Positions 16,100-24,826 of a DNA stretch of 37,289 bases are shown here, one piece after another. The stretch is from Alphaproteobacteria bacterium (GTDB lineage Bacteria; Pseudomonadota; Alphaproteobacteria; Caulobacterales; Caulobacteraceae): assembly GCA_018820205.1 (NCBI GenBank), contig JAHJOK010000010.1, forward strand, positions 1-37,289. The letters are read 5' to 3'. The notes below the pieces were generated by a model that saw only the letters and a list, made by a program, of their open reading frames with translations, was not told where the DNA came from and made no database searches. The position numbers were made by a program, and so were the translations under genes. Numbering within the stretch: position 1 is the first letter of the stretch; every line of letters starts with the position of its first letter.

Positions 16100-17758
16100 A
16101 TGCGTTTGTCGACCGCTGCCGCCGCCGTTCTCGCGGCCCTGTCCCTGCCCGTCGCCGTCCCGGCCTCGGTGCTGGCTCAGGCGCAGCCCGCGTTCGATGC
16201 GGCTCGCCTGTCCGAGCACATCCGCATCCTGTCGGCCGATGATTTCGAGGGACGGGGCATCGCGACCCCGGCGGAACAGAAGGTCATCGACTACGTCTCG
16301 GGCCAGTTCGAGGCGGCGGGGCTGGAGCCGGGCGGCGAGGACGGCGGTTGGACCCAGGCCGTGGCCCTGAACCGGTTCCAGGCGTCGGAGGTCCGGGCGC
16401 AGTTCACGGTGGGCGACTGGACCTTGCCCCTGACCCAGGGCGAACAGATCGTCGTTTCCAGCCGTCGGCCGGGCGAAACCCACATCATGCTGATGGACGC
16501 ACCGCTGGTCTTCGTCGGCTATGGCGTCACCGCGCCCGAGCGCGACTGGGACGACTTCAAGGGCCAGGACATGACCGGCAAGATCCTGGTCGTGCTGGTC
16601 AATGACGCCGACTTCGAGGATCCGTCGCTGGACACGTTCGGTGGCCGGGCCATGACCTACTACGGGCGCTGGACCTACAAATACGAAGAGGCGGCTCGTC
16701 AGGGCGCTGCGGGCGTCATCATCGTGCATGAGACCGCGCCGGCCTCCTATGGCTGGACTACGGTCAAGAACAGTTGGACGGGTCCGAACTTCGACATCGT
16801 GCGCGACAATGCGGACGAGCGCGTGCCGATGGAAAGCTGGATCCAGCGCGATGTCGCCGTCGAGCTGTTCCAGCGCGCCGGCCTGGATTTCGAGGCCCTG
16901 AAGGTTCAGGCCCGAAGCCGCGATTTCCAGCCCGTCACGCTGGAGGGCGCCGAACTGGACGTGATGTTCGACGTGGCGTCAGAGCGGATCGAGACCCACA
17001 ACATCATCGGCCGCCTGCCCGGCACGACCCACCCGGACGAGACCTTCCTGTACACCGCCCACTGGGACCATATCGGCATCGGCGACCCCGATGCGAATGG
17101 CGACGCCATCTTCAACGGGGCCGTCGACAACGCCTCGGGCATCGCCGGGCTGATCGAACTGGCGCGGGCCTATGGCGACGCGCCCCCGCCGGAGCGTTCG
17201 GTGGTCTTCATCGGCTTCGCGGCCGAGGAAAGCGGTCTGCTGGGTTCTGAATACTATGCCGCCAACCCGCTGTACCCGCTGGCGAAGACGGTGGGCGGGG
17301 TGAACATGGATTCCGCCAACGTCTATGGCCGCACCGCGGGTTTCGGCATCGTCGGCTATGGTCAGTCCGAGTTCGACGAGCGGATGACCGCCTTGGTCGA
17401 AGCCCAGGGACGCGAGGTTCTGCCTGACGGCACTTCGGCCGCCGGCATCTATTTCCGTTCCGACCACTTCCCCCTGGCCAAGCGCGGCGTGCCGATGGCC
17501 TATGCCAAGAGCTCGGGTGATTTCGTCGATGCGCCGATCGATGAACGCGTCGCCGCCCGCAACGCCTATACCGCCGACCGCTATCACCAGGCCGACGACG
17601 AATGGTCCGCCGATTGGGACTATTCCGGCCAGATCCAGGACCTGCAGATCTACTGGTCGCTCGGTCACGCCCTGGCCAACAGCCGCGACTGGCCCGGCTG
17701 GAAGGACGGATCGGAGTTTGGACCCGCGCGGGCCGAGAGCGCAGGGCAGCGGGAGTAG
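16100..17758 (+). CDS. M28 family zinc metallopeptidase with PA domain (first of a tandem pair)
   Basis: A 552-residue exported aminopeptidase-like protein. A signal peptide (MRLSTAAAAVLAALSLPVAVPASVLA) is followed by the split M28 catalytic domain with a protease-associated (PA) insert at about 100-290. Di-zinc ligands and catalytic residues are visible: His321 and Asp323 in AHWDH, Asp343 in VDNASG, Glu375-Glu376 in AAEES, Asp404 in NMDSAN, and His456 in RSDHFPLA. The ATG at 16100 has AAGG about 8 bases upstream; an earlier in-frame ATG at 16082 would lengthen the signal n-region. A homologous gene follows at 17869, so the two arose by duplication. The probable role is peptide degradation in the periplasm or outside the cell. 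Confidence 0.93.
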   Translation: MRLSTAAAAVLAALSLPVAVPASVLAQAQPAFDAARLSEHIRILSADDFEGRGIATPAEQKVIDYVSGQFEAAGLEPGGEDGGWTQAVALNRFQASEVRAQFTVGDWTLPLTQGEQIVVSSRRPGETHIMLMDAPLVFVGYGVTAPERDWDDFKGQDMTGKILVVLVNDADFEDPSLDTFGGRAMTYYGRWTYKYEEAARQGAAGVIIVHETAPASYGWTTVKNSWTGPNFDIVRDNADERVPMESWIQRDVAVELFQRAGLDFEALKVQARSRDFQPVTLEGAELDVMFDVASERIETHNIIGRLPGTTHPDETFLYTAHWDHIGIGDPDANGDAIFNGAVDNASGIAGLIELARAYGDAPPPERSVVFIGFAAEESGLLGSEYYAANPLYPLAKTVGGVNMDSANVYGRTAGFGIVGYGQSEFDERMTALVEAQGREVLPDGTSAAGIYFRSDHFPLAKRGVPMAYAKSSGDFVDAPIDERVAARNAYTADRYHQADDEWSADWDYSGQIQDLQIYWSLGHALANSRDWPGWKDGSEFGPARAESAGQRE

Positions 17759-17760
17759 AA

Positions 17761-17787
17761 ATCCTTCTCTCGCAACGGGAGAAGGAT
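17761..17787. terminator. Hairpin between the two M28 genes, possible terminator
   Basis: ATCCTTCTC (17761-17769) pairs with GAGAAGGAT (17779-17787). A G-T and a C-G pair extend the stem around a GCAAC loop. It starts 2 bp after the first peptidase stop. No T-run follows, so it may attenuate or process the transcript rather than terminate it. Palindromes of this CTTCTC...GAGAAG type recur in alphaproteobacterial intergenic regions. Confidence 0.5.
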
Positions 17788-17868
17788 GATCCTTCATGAC
17801 GAAATCGTAATGGGCGCCCGCTGGAGCAGCGGCCTATTGTCCGCGCCAAATTGACCCGGAGATTTCAG

Positions 17869-19515
17869 ATGTTGCGTGGATTGATGTGCGGCGCCGCCGC
17901 CCTGGCGGTGCTGGCCAGCGCCGGCCTGGCCTCGGCCCAGGATTTCTCGGGCGAGCGGATTTCGCAGGAGATCCGCCACATCTCGTCCGACGACTTCAAG
18001 GGCCGCTATCCGGGCACCGAGGGCGAACGGATGACGCTGGCCTGGCTGCAGGGCCAGTACGAGGCCATCGGGCTGGAGCCGGGCGGCCCGGACGGTCAAT
18101 GGCTGCAGGATGTCGTTCTGAAGCGTTTCACCCCGGTTGAGGGCGCAGCATCGGCCAGCTGGACCGGTCCGGACGGCACGGTCCATCCGCTGACCATCGG
18201 CACGGACATCCTGCTGCGGTCCGCGACGAATGACGGCAAGGCCGACATTCAGAACGCGGGCCTCGTTTTCGCCGGCTACGGCATCAATGCGCCGGAACGC
18301 GACTGGAACGACTATGGCGACGTCGATGTCACCGGCAAGATCGTGATCGTCATGGGCGGAGAGCCGACGGCCGAGGGCGTGACGGATCGCTTCAACGGTC
18401 AGTATCCGACCGCCTACGCCAGCGGCGCGGCCAAGGCGGACGAGGCCTTCCGGCGCGGCGCCGTGGGCGTCATCAGCCTGGCCATGGTTCCGGCGACCGA
18501 CCCCAATTGGCTGCGCGGCGCCCGGTTCAACAGCCGTCAGCGGACGCTGACGCCGGGGGCGGCGGACTTGGAGTTCTCGGGCGCGATCAATCACGATACG
18601 GCCCTGGCCCTGGCGACCGCCGCCGGTCTGGACATGGCGACGATGGCGGGGATCGACACCGGCACGTTCACGGCGGTCGAACTGCCCGGCGTGACCCTGA
18701 GCGTCGCCAACGAGGAAACCATCGACACCCTGGTCACCCACAACCTGCTGGCCAAGATTCCGGGCACGACCCACCCGGACGAAACCATCATCTATTCGGC
18801 CCACTGGGACCACGTCGGCGTCGGCGCTGATCACGTCAGCCCGGTTTCCACGACCGAGGACAACATCTTCAACGGGGCCTGGGACAATGCGTCCGGCACC
18901 ATCGGCGTGCTGGAAATGGCGCGTCAGCTGGCCCAGGCGCCGCGCGCCGAACGCACCTTCATCTTCGCCCATATGGCGGCCGAGGAAATGGGACTGCTGG
19001 GGTCGTACGGCTATACGGCCGATCCGGTCTATCCGCTGGAAACCACCGTCGCCGACATCAACATCGACATGCTGCCGCTGTCGGGTCCGACCCGCGACCT
19101 GGCGATCTTCGGCAAGGGCCAGAACTCGCTGGAGGACGATCTGGAAGTCCTGGCCGAGGCGGAAGGCCGCGTCGTGACCGACGACCGGGAGCCGGATCAG
19201 GGCTACTACTACCGCTCCGATCACTTCCCGTTCGCCCGCGCAGGCGTGCCAGCGCTGATGCCCTGGCATGGCGTCGATCTGGACGAGGGCGGGGTCGAAG
19301 TCGGCCAACCGGCCTACACCGCCTATTTCGAAGCGCACTATCACAAGGCGGCGGACGAGTGGTCGGCCGACTGGGACATGCGTTCGGCGGTCGAGAACCT
19401 GACCCTGCTGTACCGACTGGGCCTGCAGCTGGCCAACAGCGGCGACTGGCCGACCTGGAAGCCGACGTCGGAGTTCGGCGCCGTCCGCGCCCGCAGCGAC
19501 GGCGCGCGGCAGTAG
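17869..19515 (+). CDS. M28 family zinc metallopeptidase with PA domain (second of a tandem pair)
   Basis: A 548-residue exported paralogue of the preceding peptidase, with signal peptide MLRGLMCGAAALAVLASAGLASAQ. It has the same layout: an N-terminal helix, a PA insert (about 95-285), then the catalytic half. Ligands are His312/Asp314 in AHWDH, Asp339 in WDNASG, Glu372-Glu373 in AAEEM, Asp400 in NIDMLP and His452 in RSDHFPFA. It differs from the first copy by a longer loop between AHWDH and DNASG and by DMLPLSG instead of DSANVYG after the aspartate ligand, so substrate preference may differ. The ATG at 17869 has CGGAG upstream; an in-frame TTG at 17851 is less likely. Confidence 0.93.
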   Translation: MLRGLMCGAAALAVLASAGLASAQDFSGERISQEIRHISSDDFKGRYPGTEGERMTLAWLQGQYEAIGLEPGGPDGQWLQDVVLKRFTPVEGAASASWTGPDGTVHPLTIGTDILLRSATNDGKADIQNAGLVFAGYGINAPERDWNDYGDVDVTGKIVIVMGGEPTAEGVTDRFNGQYPTAYASGAAKADEAFRRGAVGVISLAMVPATDPNWLRGARFNSRQRTLTPGAADLEFSGAINHDTALALATAAGLDMATMAGIDTGTFTAVELPGVTLSVANEETIDTLVTHNLLAKIPGTTHPDETIIYSAHWDHVGVGADHVSPVSTTEDNIFNGAWDNASGTIGVLEMARQLAQAPRAERTFIFAHMAAEEMGLLGSYGYTADPVYPLETTVADINIDMLPLSGPTRDLAIFGKGQNSLEDDLEVLAEAEGRVVTDDREPDQGYYYRSDHFPFARAGVPALMPWHGVDLDEGGVEVGQPAYTAYFEAHYHKAADEWSADWDMRSAVENLTLLYRLGLQLANSGDWPTWKPTSEFGAVRARSDGARQ

Positions 19516-19528
19516 TCGAAACCAAAGA

Positions 19529-19561
19529 CCCTCATCCCCGGCCGTGGTCCGGGGATGAGGG
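19529..19561. terminator. Shared hairpin terminator between convergent genes
   Basis: A perfect 13-bp stem, CCCTCATCCCCGG (19529-19541) with CCGGGGATGAGGG (19549-19561), has a 7-nt loop. It sits between the convergent M28 and DUF6607 genes, so it can stop both transcripts, although no long T-run follows on either strand. Confidence 0.7.
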
Positions 19562-19567
19562 CGCCCC

Positions 19568-20542
19568 TCAAGGGGCCGTGCCGTCCTCGTCGATGATGGA
19601 GCGCGCTTCACGCACCGCGGCCTCGGTGGTGACCAGACCGTCGTTGATCTGGTTGGCCAACCCCATCAACGCCGTGCCGGTGATCGAGCCCGTCTGCGGT
19701 TCCTCCTCCAGGCCCATGCCGTCGTTGGCGATGATCAGCTCGTCCCAGGCTGCACGGACCTCGGCCCAATAGGCGCCGGTCCTGGCCCAATAGTCGTCGC
19801 CGGGTTTGGGATCATAGTTGGCGTCGGTGCGATAGGTGTTGACCACGTCCTCCTGCACCACGGCGATCAGGCCCTCGCCCTCATCCCCCTGGGCCGACGC
19901 CATCTTCAGATTGTCCTGGATGTGGACCCAGCCGAACGGCGTCAGGGCGTGCCGGTTCGACGCCAGGTAGCGGTCATAGATCGGGTTGCGCACGGCGTCG
20001 CGTCGGGCCAGCGGACGCCAGGTCGGGCCGCTGGTCCACTGGTCCAGGCCGTTCTCGTGGCTCCAGCGGCCGACACCGCCATAGCGCGGGGAATCGTCGG
20101 TCTGCCACACCGTTTGGGACCACGCCCCGGCTCGCTCGGCCTCTGGCACCGCAGTCAGAACCCAACGGCCCGGTCCCGCATAGGTCAGCACCGTCGTCGG
20201 CTGATAGATCCAGTCCTGACGCCAGTGTTTGATCACGATCGACTGGCCGTCATGCTCCATCACCAGGATGTGCTGCAGGCTGATGCGTTCGCCCGCATCC
20301 TCGACCACGCGCACGATCTCGTTTCCGCCCGAAAGGTGCGCCTCTTCCGGCGTGTAGTCTTCGCGGAACGAGACGTTCTCCTGAAAATCGAACCGCACCT
20401 TATACTGACCCTGCTGCGCCAGGATCGACTGGCGATCCTGTTCGAAAGCCGCCGCCGGCGCGACGGCGGCGGGCGTCTGGGCCAGGACCGCCAGCGGCGC
20501 TGTCGTGGTCATCAGGGCGGCTGCGAAAAGAATGGCGCGCAT
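19568..20542 (-). CDS. DUF6607 family exported protein
   Basis: A 324-residue protein with signal peptide MRAILFAAALMTTTAPLAVLAQ. The core QHILVMEHDGQSIVIKHWRQDWIYQPTTVLTYAGPGRW, followed by WSQTVWQTDDSPRYGGVGRWSHENG and WRPLARRDAVRNPIYDRYLASNRHALTPFGWVHIQDN, matches my recollection of DUF6607 proteins. These are periplasmic or outer-surface proteins of unknown function, often encoded near TonB-dependent transport genes. None of the immediate neighbours suggests a job here. The ATG at 20542 is chosen because it begins the signal peptide. Another ATG at 20575 is possible and neither has a clear ribosome-binding site. It is divergent from the lipoprotein gene at 20654. Confidence 0.78.
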   Translation of the reverse strand: MRAILFAAALMTTTAPLAVLAQTPAAVAPAAAFEQDRQSILAQQGQYKVRFDFQENVSFREDYTPEEAHLSGGNEIVRVVEDAGERISLQHILVMEHDGQSIVIKHWRQDWIYQPTTVLTYAGPGRWVLTAVPEAERAGAWSQTVWQTDDSPRYGGVGRWSHENGLDQWTSGPTWRPLARRDAVRNPIYDRYLASNRHALTPFGWVHIQDNLKMASAQGDEGEGLIAVVQEDVVNTYRTDANYDPKPGDDYWARTGAYWAEVRAAWDELIIANDGMGLEEEPQTGSITGTALMGLANQINDGLVTTEAAVREARSIIDEDGTAP

Positions 20543-20653
20543 GAGAACAGTGTCCGTTTTGCTAGTCGTTCGCATTAAGGGCTTTTTGGGGGGCAGCGCA
20601 ATCCGGAGTCCGGCTCTGCTGGACCTTCCGCAGCGTCGGTGCATTGATAGGCC

Positions 20654-21148
20654 ATGACCCGTATCGCCCTAATCGTCTGCGCCGCCCTCGCGACCGCCGC
20701 CTGTGGCGAGAGCGGCCCGGTCAATCCTCCGACCGAACCCGCCGATCCCGTGACGCAGATCGATCCTGCCGCGCCGTCGGACGGGGGCATGATGTCGATG
20801 CTGCCCGGTCGCGGTCCGACCAGCTTCGTCGGTCGCTGGGCGGCTGATGTATCCTGGTGCGCGGCCCCGCAGGGCGACCGGCGGCCGATAGAGATCACGG
20901 CGACCCGGTTCCAGGGCTATGAGAACAGTTGCGAGATCGCTGCGGTGGACGAGGTCGCCGACGGCTATGTCGCGACCCTGGCTTGCGTGTCCGAAGGGAC
21001 CGCGCGGTCGGAACGCGCCAAATTCGCGGTCACCGAGGACGTCTTGCGCCTGACCTGGCTGGACCGCGGGGGCGACCCGGTGACGCTGCGGAAATGCACG
21101 ACGCTGACGGACACGTCGGATGAACCGGCGGCGCTGCCGGTTCCCTGA
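20654..21148 (+). CDS. Small lipoprotein of unknown function
   Basis: A 164-residue predicted lipoprotein: MTRIALIVCAALATAAC with the lipobox cysteine at residue 17, then a Pro/Asp/Glu-rich linker to about residue 55. The globular part is FVGRWAADVSWCAAPQGDRRPIEITATRFQGYENSCEIAAVDEV, then VATLACVSEG and VLRLTWLDRGGDPVTLRKC. With four conserved-looking cysteines and alternating strands it suggests a small disulfide-bonded beta-barrel. The G-RWA start resembles small lipocalin-like or stress-response lipoproteins, but I do not recognise a named family. It is convergent with the lectin-domain gene. Confidence 0.72.
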   Translation: MTRIALIVCAALATAACGESGPVNPPTEPADPVTQIDPAAPSDGGMMSMLPGRGPTSFVGRWAADVSWCAAPQGDRRPIEITATRFQGYENSCEIAAVDEVADGYVATLACVSEGTARSERAKFAVTEDVLRLTWLDRGGDPVTLRKCTTLTDTSDEPAALPVP

Positions 21149-21169
21149 CGAGAGCAGGGCCTGACGCTA

Positions 21170-21568
21170 CTACGCGCGGGTTTCGGACGCCCAGACCACG
21201 ATAGGGCCGTTGTAGATCACAAGGTTGCCGTCGTCCTGAATCTGCAACTCGGCGCGCGCCTGCCCCGCTCCGCCGACCGACCAGAGTCGGTGGCTGTCCT
21301 TGCAGAAGAGGGACAGACTCCCTCGTCCATCGAACAGCAGCTTGTTCGCGGGCTTGTTCACCACGGGCGCCCACGCGCGTTTGCCGTCGATTGTGAGCAC
21401 CAACTTTCCCGATCGATCCAGCGTCAGGAGGGTCCGCCCGTCCGCCGACATCCAGCTTTGCCCTGCGCGCAATGTGGCTCCATCACGAAAGGGCCCGCAG
21501 ATGGCCGGGGCCGCCGCTGATCCCGCAGCCGGCGTACGGCCTCGCAGGAGCAAGTTTTTCAGGTTCAT
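21170..21568 (-). CDS. Bulb-type (mannose-binding-like) lectin domain protein
   Basis: A 132-residue protein whose body (about 30-130) is a single bulb-type lectin (B-lectin) beta-prism. It shows the three-fold repeat pattern ending in LQIQDDGNLVIYNGPIVVWAS, a clear Q-D-N-V-Y sugar-site motif. The earlier repeats (LLTLDRSGKLVLTIDGKRAWAP and LLFDGRGSLSLFCKDSHRLWS) have lost most of that motif. There is no signal peptide in either possible N-terminus. The ATG at 21568 is used; an in-frame ATG at 21604 would add MLDLIIPRLDPT. Possible roles include carbohydrate binding or a bacteriocin-like function (LlpA-type lectins have two such domains), but one isolated domain does not establish either. Confidence 0.75.
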   Translation of the reverse strand: MNLKNLLLRGRTPAAGSAAAPAICGPFRDGATLRAGQSWMSADGRTLLTLDRSGKLVLTIDGKRAWAPVVNKPANKLLFDGRGSLSLFCKDSHRLWSVGGAGQARAELQIQDDGNLVIYNGPIVVWASETRA

Positions 21569-21711
21569 TGTCGGATCAAGCCTCGGGATTATGAGGTCTA
21601 GCATCCCAAAATTGCTCAACAAATCCCAGTTTCGAAACCTGACGCCCCTTGGCGGACGCGATAGTCCGGGCGGATTGCTGCGTCTTGAATCTCTCCGGCG
21701 AGAATGAAGAT

Positions 21712-21742
21712 GGCCCGACCGCTTCTTCGGAGCGGCCGGGCC
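21712..21742. other. Stem-loop in the ychF downstream region
   Basis: GGCCCGACCGCT (21712-21723) pairs with AGCGGCCGGGCC (21731-21742), with one internal mismatch around a TCTTCGG loop. It lies 79 bp beyond the ychF stop. No T-run follows on the minus strand, so it is only a possible transcript end. The rest of the roughly 200-bp gap between the lectin and ychF genes shows nothing I can name. Confidence 0.4.
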
Positions 21743-21820
21743 GGATACGCGTGAGACCCGGTCGCGTAGTGCGGGACCGTTAGGTAAATGAAATACCGAC
21801 GTTTTTAGTTCCGGCGGCCG

Positions 21821-22915
21821 TCAGTTGAACAGGAAATTCATCACGTCGCCGTCCTTGACGACATAGGCCTTGCCCTCGGCGCGCAGCTTGCCGGCCTCGC
21901 GGGCCTTGGCCTCTCCACGCAGAGCGACATAGTCGTCATAGGCGATAGTCTCGGCGCGGATGAAACCCTTCTCGAAATCGGTATGGATGACACCGGCCGC
22001 CTGGGGGGCGGTATCGCCGATGTGAATGGTCCAGGCGCGGGCCTCTTTCGGCCCGACGGTGAAGTAGGACTGCAGGCCCAGCAGCGAATAGGCTTCGCGG
22101 ATCAGCCGGTTCAGGCCCGGCTCGGCCAGACCCAGGCTTTCCAGGAATTCGGCCTGTTCCTCTGCGTCCAGAACGGCCAGTTCGGAATCGATCTTGGCCG
22201 AGATCACCACCGCGTTGGCATTGTCCTCGGCGGCGCGTTTGGCGACCAGATCGGACAGGTCGTTGCCCTTGTCGGCCGACCCTTCGTCGACGTTGGCGAC
22301 ATACAGCGCCGGCAGGGAGGTCAGCAGTTGCAGCATGTGCCAGGCCTTCTCGTCCTCCTTGGACACCTCGACCACCCGCGCGGGCTTTCCGGCGCGCAGG
22401 GGCGTCAGCGCCATATTGATCAGGCGCAGCGTCGTCTGGGCCTCCTTGTCGCCGGCCTTGGCCTTTTTCTCGACGTTGACGACGCGCTTTTCCAGACTCT
22501 CCAGATCCGCCAGCATCAGTTCGGTTTCGATGATCTCCAGGTCGCTGATCGGGTCGATCCGGTTCTCGACGTGGGTGATGTCGTCATCGACGAAACAGCG
22601 CGCCACGAAGGCCACGGCGTCGCAGTCGCGGATATTGGCCAGGAACTGGTTGCCCAGCCCCTCGCCCTGTGACGCGCCACGCACCAGACCGGCGATGTCT
22701 ACGAAGGTGATGCGCGAGGGGATGATCTCCTTGGAGCCGGCGATCTCGGCCAGGGCGTCCAGACGCGGCTCCGGCACGGCCACATCGCCGGTGTTCGGCT
22801 CGATCGTGCAGAACGGATAGTTGGCCGCCTGCGCCGCCGCCGTCTTGGTCAGGGCGTTGAACAGGGTGGACTTGCCGACGTTGGGCAGGCCGACGATCGC
22901 GACTTTCAGAGCCAT
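21821..22915 (-). CDS. ychF: Redox-regulated P-loop ATPase YchF (Obg-like)
   Basis: A 364-residue TRAFAC-class NTPase that prefers ATP to GTP and binds ribosomes. G1 is GLPNVGKS (9-16) and DIAGLVRGASQGEGLGNQFL (73-92) covers G3, with hydrophobic Leu where Ras-type GTPases have glutamine. The usual NKxD specificity motif is replaced (YVANVDEGS), as expected for ATP binding. A coiled-coil arm (about 120-200) and a C-terminal TGS domain (YFTVGPKEARAWTIHIGDTAPQAAGVIHTDFEKGFIRAE) complete the fold, ending in MNFLFN. In many alphaproteobacteria ychF follows pth closely. Here a copper-type gene block lies between them. Confidence 0.97.
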   Translation of the reverse strand: MALKVAIVGLPNVGKSTLFNALTKTAAAQAANYPFCTIEPNTGDVAVPEPRLDALAEIAGSKEIIPSRITFVDIAGLVRGASQGEGLGNQFLANIRDCDAVAFVARCFVDDDITHVENRIDPISDLEIIETELMLADLESLEKRVVNVEKKAKAGDKEAQTTLRLINMALTPLRAGKPARVVEVSKEDEKAWHMLQLLTSLPALYVANVDEGSADKGNDLSDLVAKRAAEDNANAVVISAKIDSELAVLDAEEQAEFLESLGLAEPGLNRLIREAYSLLGLQSYFTVGPKEARAWTIHIGDTAPQAAGVIHTDFEKGFIRAETIAYDDYVALRGEAKAREAGKLRAEGKAYVVKDGDVMNFLFN

Positions 22916-23001
22916 GGGATACCTGGGAGGAGGAGCCTCGGAGAAGGGGCGAGCCTTTAGCGGGTTCGGAACCGTTTGTCAGGCTCGCCGTCTCATCGCC
23001 T

Positions 23002-23463
23002 TCAGGCGGCCGGCGGCTGACCCACGGCGGCGGTGATCTGGACCGGCGCGGCCGTTGCAAAGGTCAGCGTCAGCGGCACGGTGTCGCCCGTCCTCAGCGG
23101 CTCGTTCACACCCAGCAACATGATGTGGTTGGCGCCGGGAGCCAGCGACACCGCCTGTCCGGCGGGCAGGGGCAGGCCCGCCTCCAGTTCGCGCATCATC
23201 ATCATATTGCTCTCCATCCGGCTCTCATGGATCTGGGCCAGCGCGGCGACGGGTGAGGCGATCGACACCAGGGTGTCGTCGGCGGGCGACGTCACGGTCA
23301 GATAGCAGCCGGTCACCTGACGGCCCTTCGGCGTCGGGCGACAGATCGCACCGGTGACCATGACGGGGCCCACCGCCTCGGCCTTGCCGGACGAAGCGGG
23401 TTGACCACAGGCGGTGAGAGCCATCGCCGTCGCCAGAATCGCGATAGCGGACATGCGTTTCAT
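23002..23463 (-). CDS. PCu(A)C-type periplasmic copper chaperone, lipoprotein
   Basis: A 153-residue lipoprotein (MKRMSAIAILATAMALTAC, lipidated Cys19) with the PCuAC copper-chaperone fold. The copper motif H-M...H-x-M is present: His79 in IHESRMESNMMMM, with Met83 and the Met87-90 cluster, and His113/Met115 in ANHIMLLG. Such proteins carry Cu(I) in the periplasm, for example to the cytochrome oxidase CuA centre. Two extra cysteines (Cys41 and Cys53) may form a disulfide. The ATG at 23463 has GAGAGGA upstream, with an in-frame GTG just before it. It lies 13 bp after the PepSY gene and ends the four-gene minus-strand operon. Confidence 0.88.
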   Translation of the reverse strand: MKRMSAIAILATAMALTACGQPASSGKAEAVGPVMVTGAICRPTPKGRQVTGCYLTVTSPADDTLVSIASPVAALAQIHESRMESNMMMMRELEAGLPLPAGQAVSLAPGANHIMLLGVNEPLRTGDTVPLTLTFATAAPVQITAAVGQPPAA

Positions 23464-23476
23464 CACGGCGATCCTC

Positions 23477-24814
23477 TCAAGACGCGGTCGGCCGGGGCCG
23501 GCTCAGCAACCAGACCAGACGATCCAGCCCGACCGCCACGATCAGGCTGAGCCCTGTCAGGGGATACAGGATCGCCAACGGCAGCACGATGGCCAGAACT
23601 GCGGTCTTTGCACGCGGTCCGGGCGGGCCGGGGGGGGCGGCGAGACGACCTTTCGGCCGACGCTTCCACCACATGACGATGGCGCTGATCCCCAGCAACC
23701 ACACCGCGATACAGCCCCCCAGCATGACGAACCGGTTGATCTGGCCGTATTGCGTGCCCTGATGGGTGGCGATGCCCCATTCGAACGCCTTGGCCCCCCA
23801 TCCGAACTCGCCGTAGCGGATGTCGGCGCGCGTCTGGCCGGAGACTCCGTCGATATACAGGGTCCGGGTGTCTTCCACCTGAGCCGGTTGGCGCGCAACC
23901 GTCCAGGCCAGGTCGGACGACGCCGGGACCGAGATCAACCACGGTCGAGCCAGGTCGGCGGTCGTCGCGGTCTGGATCACGCGTTCCAGACTGGGGGCGG
24001 CGTGATGCATCGGGGTGGAAAGGCCCACACCCTCCATCGTCCAGCCGACGCCTTGCGGCGCGTCGGCCTTGTGTTCGACATGCTCCCATGGCGAGGCGGC
24101 CGGGGGCGCGATCGGTCGGCCCAGATCGCTGGCGCGCATCTGGCCCAGTATGGCCTCGCCCCAGACCCCGGACCACGGCATCCCGGTGAAGGCCAGAAAG
24201 AAGATCACCGCCCCGGTATAGAGGCCGGTCACGGCGTGCAGGTCGCGCCAGAACGGACGGCCGGACCGGGCCTTGATGGCGACGACGCCCGCCTCCCGTC
24301 GTCGCGGCCACCACAGGAAAATCCCCGTGGCGACCAGGATCATGGCCCAGCCCGCGACGACCTCGACCAGCAGATTCCCCCAACGTCCGACGATCTCCAG
24401 ACTGTGGATTCGCTTGATCGTCTCGGTAATGCCACCGGCTTGCGTCACCCCCGTCACCCTCGCGTCCGCCGGATCGACGAAGACGAAGGCCTGGCTCTGG
24501 TCGGGTCGTCGGATGGTGAATCGCACGGCCCGGTGCGGGCGCTCGGGCATCAGCACGGAAGCGATTTCGCCTTCGCCCGCGGAACGCGCCGACGCGGCCC
24601 ATCGATCGGCCGACACCGGCGTCGCGGTGGCGCTGACGGCGTTCATGGGCCGATAGACGGCATCCTCGATCTCGGCCCGGAACAGATAGATACCGCCGGT
24701 CAGGGCCATCAGCATCAGGATGGGCAGGACCAGCAGCCCGGCATAGAAATGCCAGCGCCAGACGGTGCGATAGGCGTCCGAGGCGGGGCCGGGGGGTGGA
24801 TTGCGTGCGATCAT
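23477..24814 (-). CDS. PepSY-associated membrane protein (iron/copper reductase-like)
   Basis: A 445-residue inner-membrane protein of the PepSY-TM family. Membrane helices are visible at about 20-46 (WHFYAGLLVLPILMLMALTGGIYLF), 147-172 (LVEVVAGWAMILVATGIFLWWPRR), 195-215 (TGLYTGAVIFFLAFTGMPWSG) and about 355-440. Periplasmic loops hold the PepSY regions. Conserved histidines at His22, His138 (IHSLEIVGRWG) and His193 (RDLHAVTG) sit at helix ends, as in di-heme ferric-reductase relatives. Members next to TonB receptors are thought to help reduce or release the imported metal. It is 12 bp from the receptor gene and 13 bp from the PCuAC gene, so cotranscription is likely. Confidence 0.88.
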   Translation of the reverse strand: MIARNPPPGPASDAYRTVWRWHFYAGLLVLPILMLMALTGGIYLFRAEIEDAVYRPMNAVSATATPVSADRWAASARSAGEGEIASVLMPERPHRAVRFTIRRPDQSQAFVFVDPADARVTGVTQAGGITETIKRIHSLEIVGRWGNLLVEVVAGWAMILVATGIFLWWPRRREAGVVAIKARSGRPFWRDLHAVTGLYTGAVIFFLAFTGMPWSGVWGEAILGQMRASDLGRPIAPPAASPWEHVEHKADAPQGVGWTMEGVGLSTPMHHAAPSLERVIQTATTADLARPWLISVPASSDLAWTVARQPAQVEDTRTLYIDGVSGQTRADIRYGEFGWGAKAFEWGIATHQGTQYGQINRFVMLGGCIAVWLLGISAIVMWWKRRPKGRLAAPPGPPGPRAKTAVLAIVLPLAILYPLTGLSLIVAVGLDRLVWLLSRPRPTAS

Positions 24815-24826
24815 CTTCCCGTCACC

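Noticed and set aside
17794..19611. 605-codon open frame antisense to the second M28 peptidase
   Set aside because: It is the mirror of a gene with all catalytic motifs intact. The antisense product shows only biased, low-information sequence.
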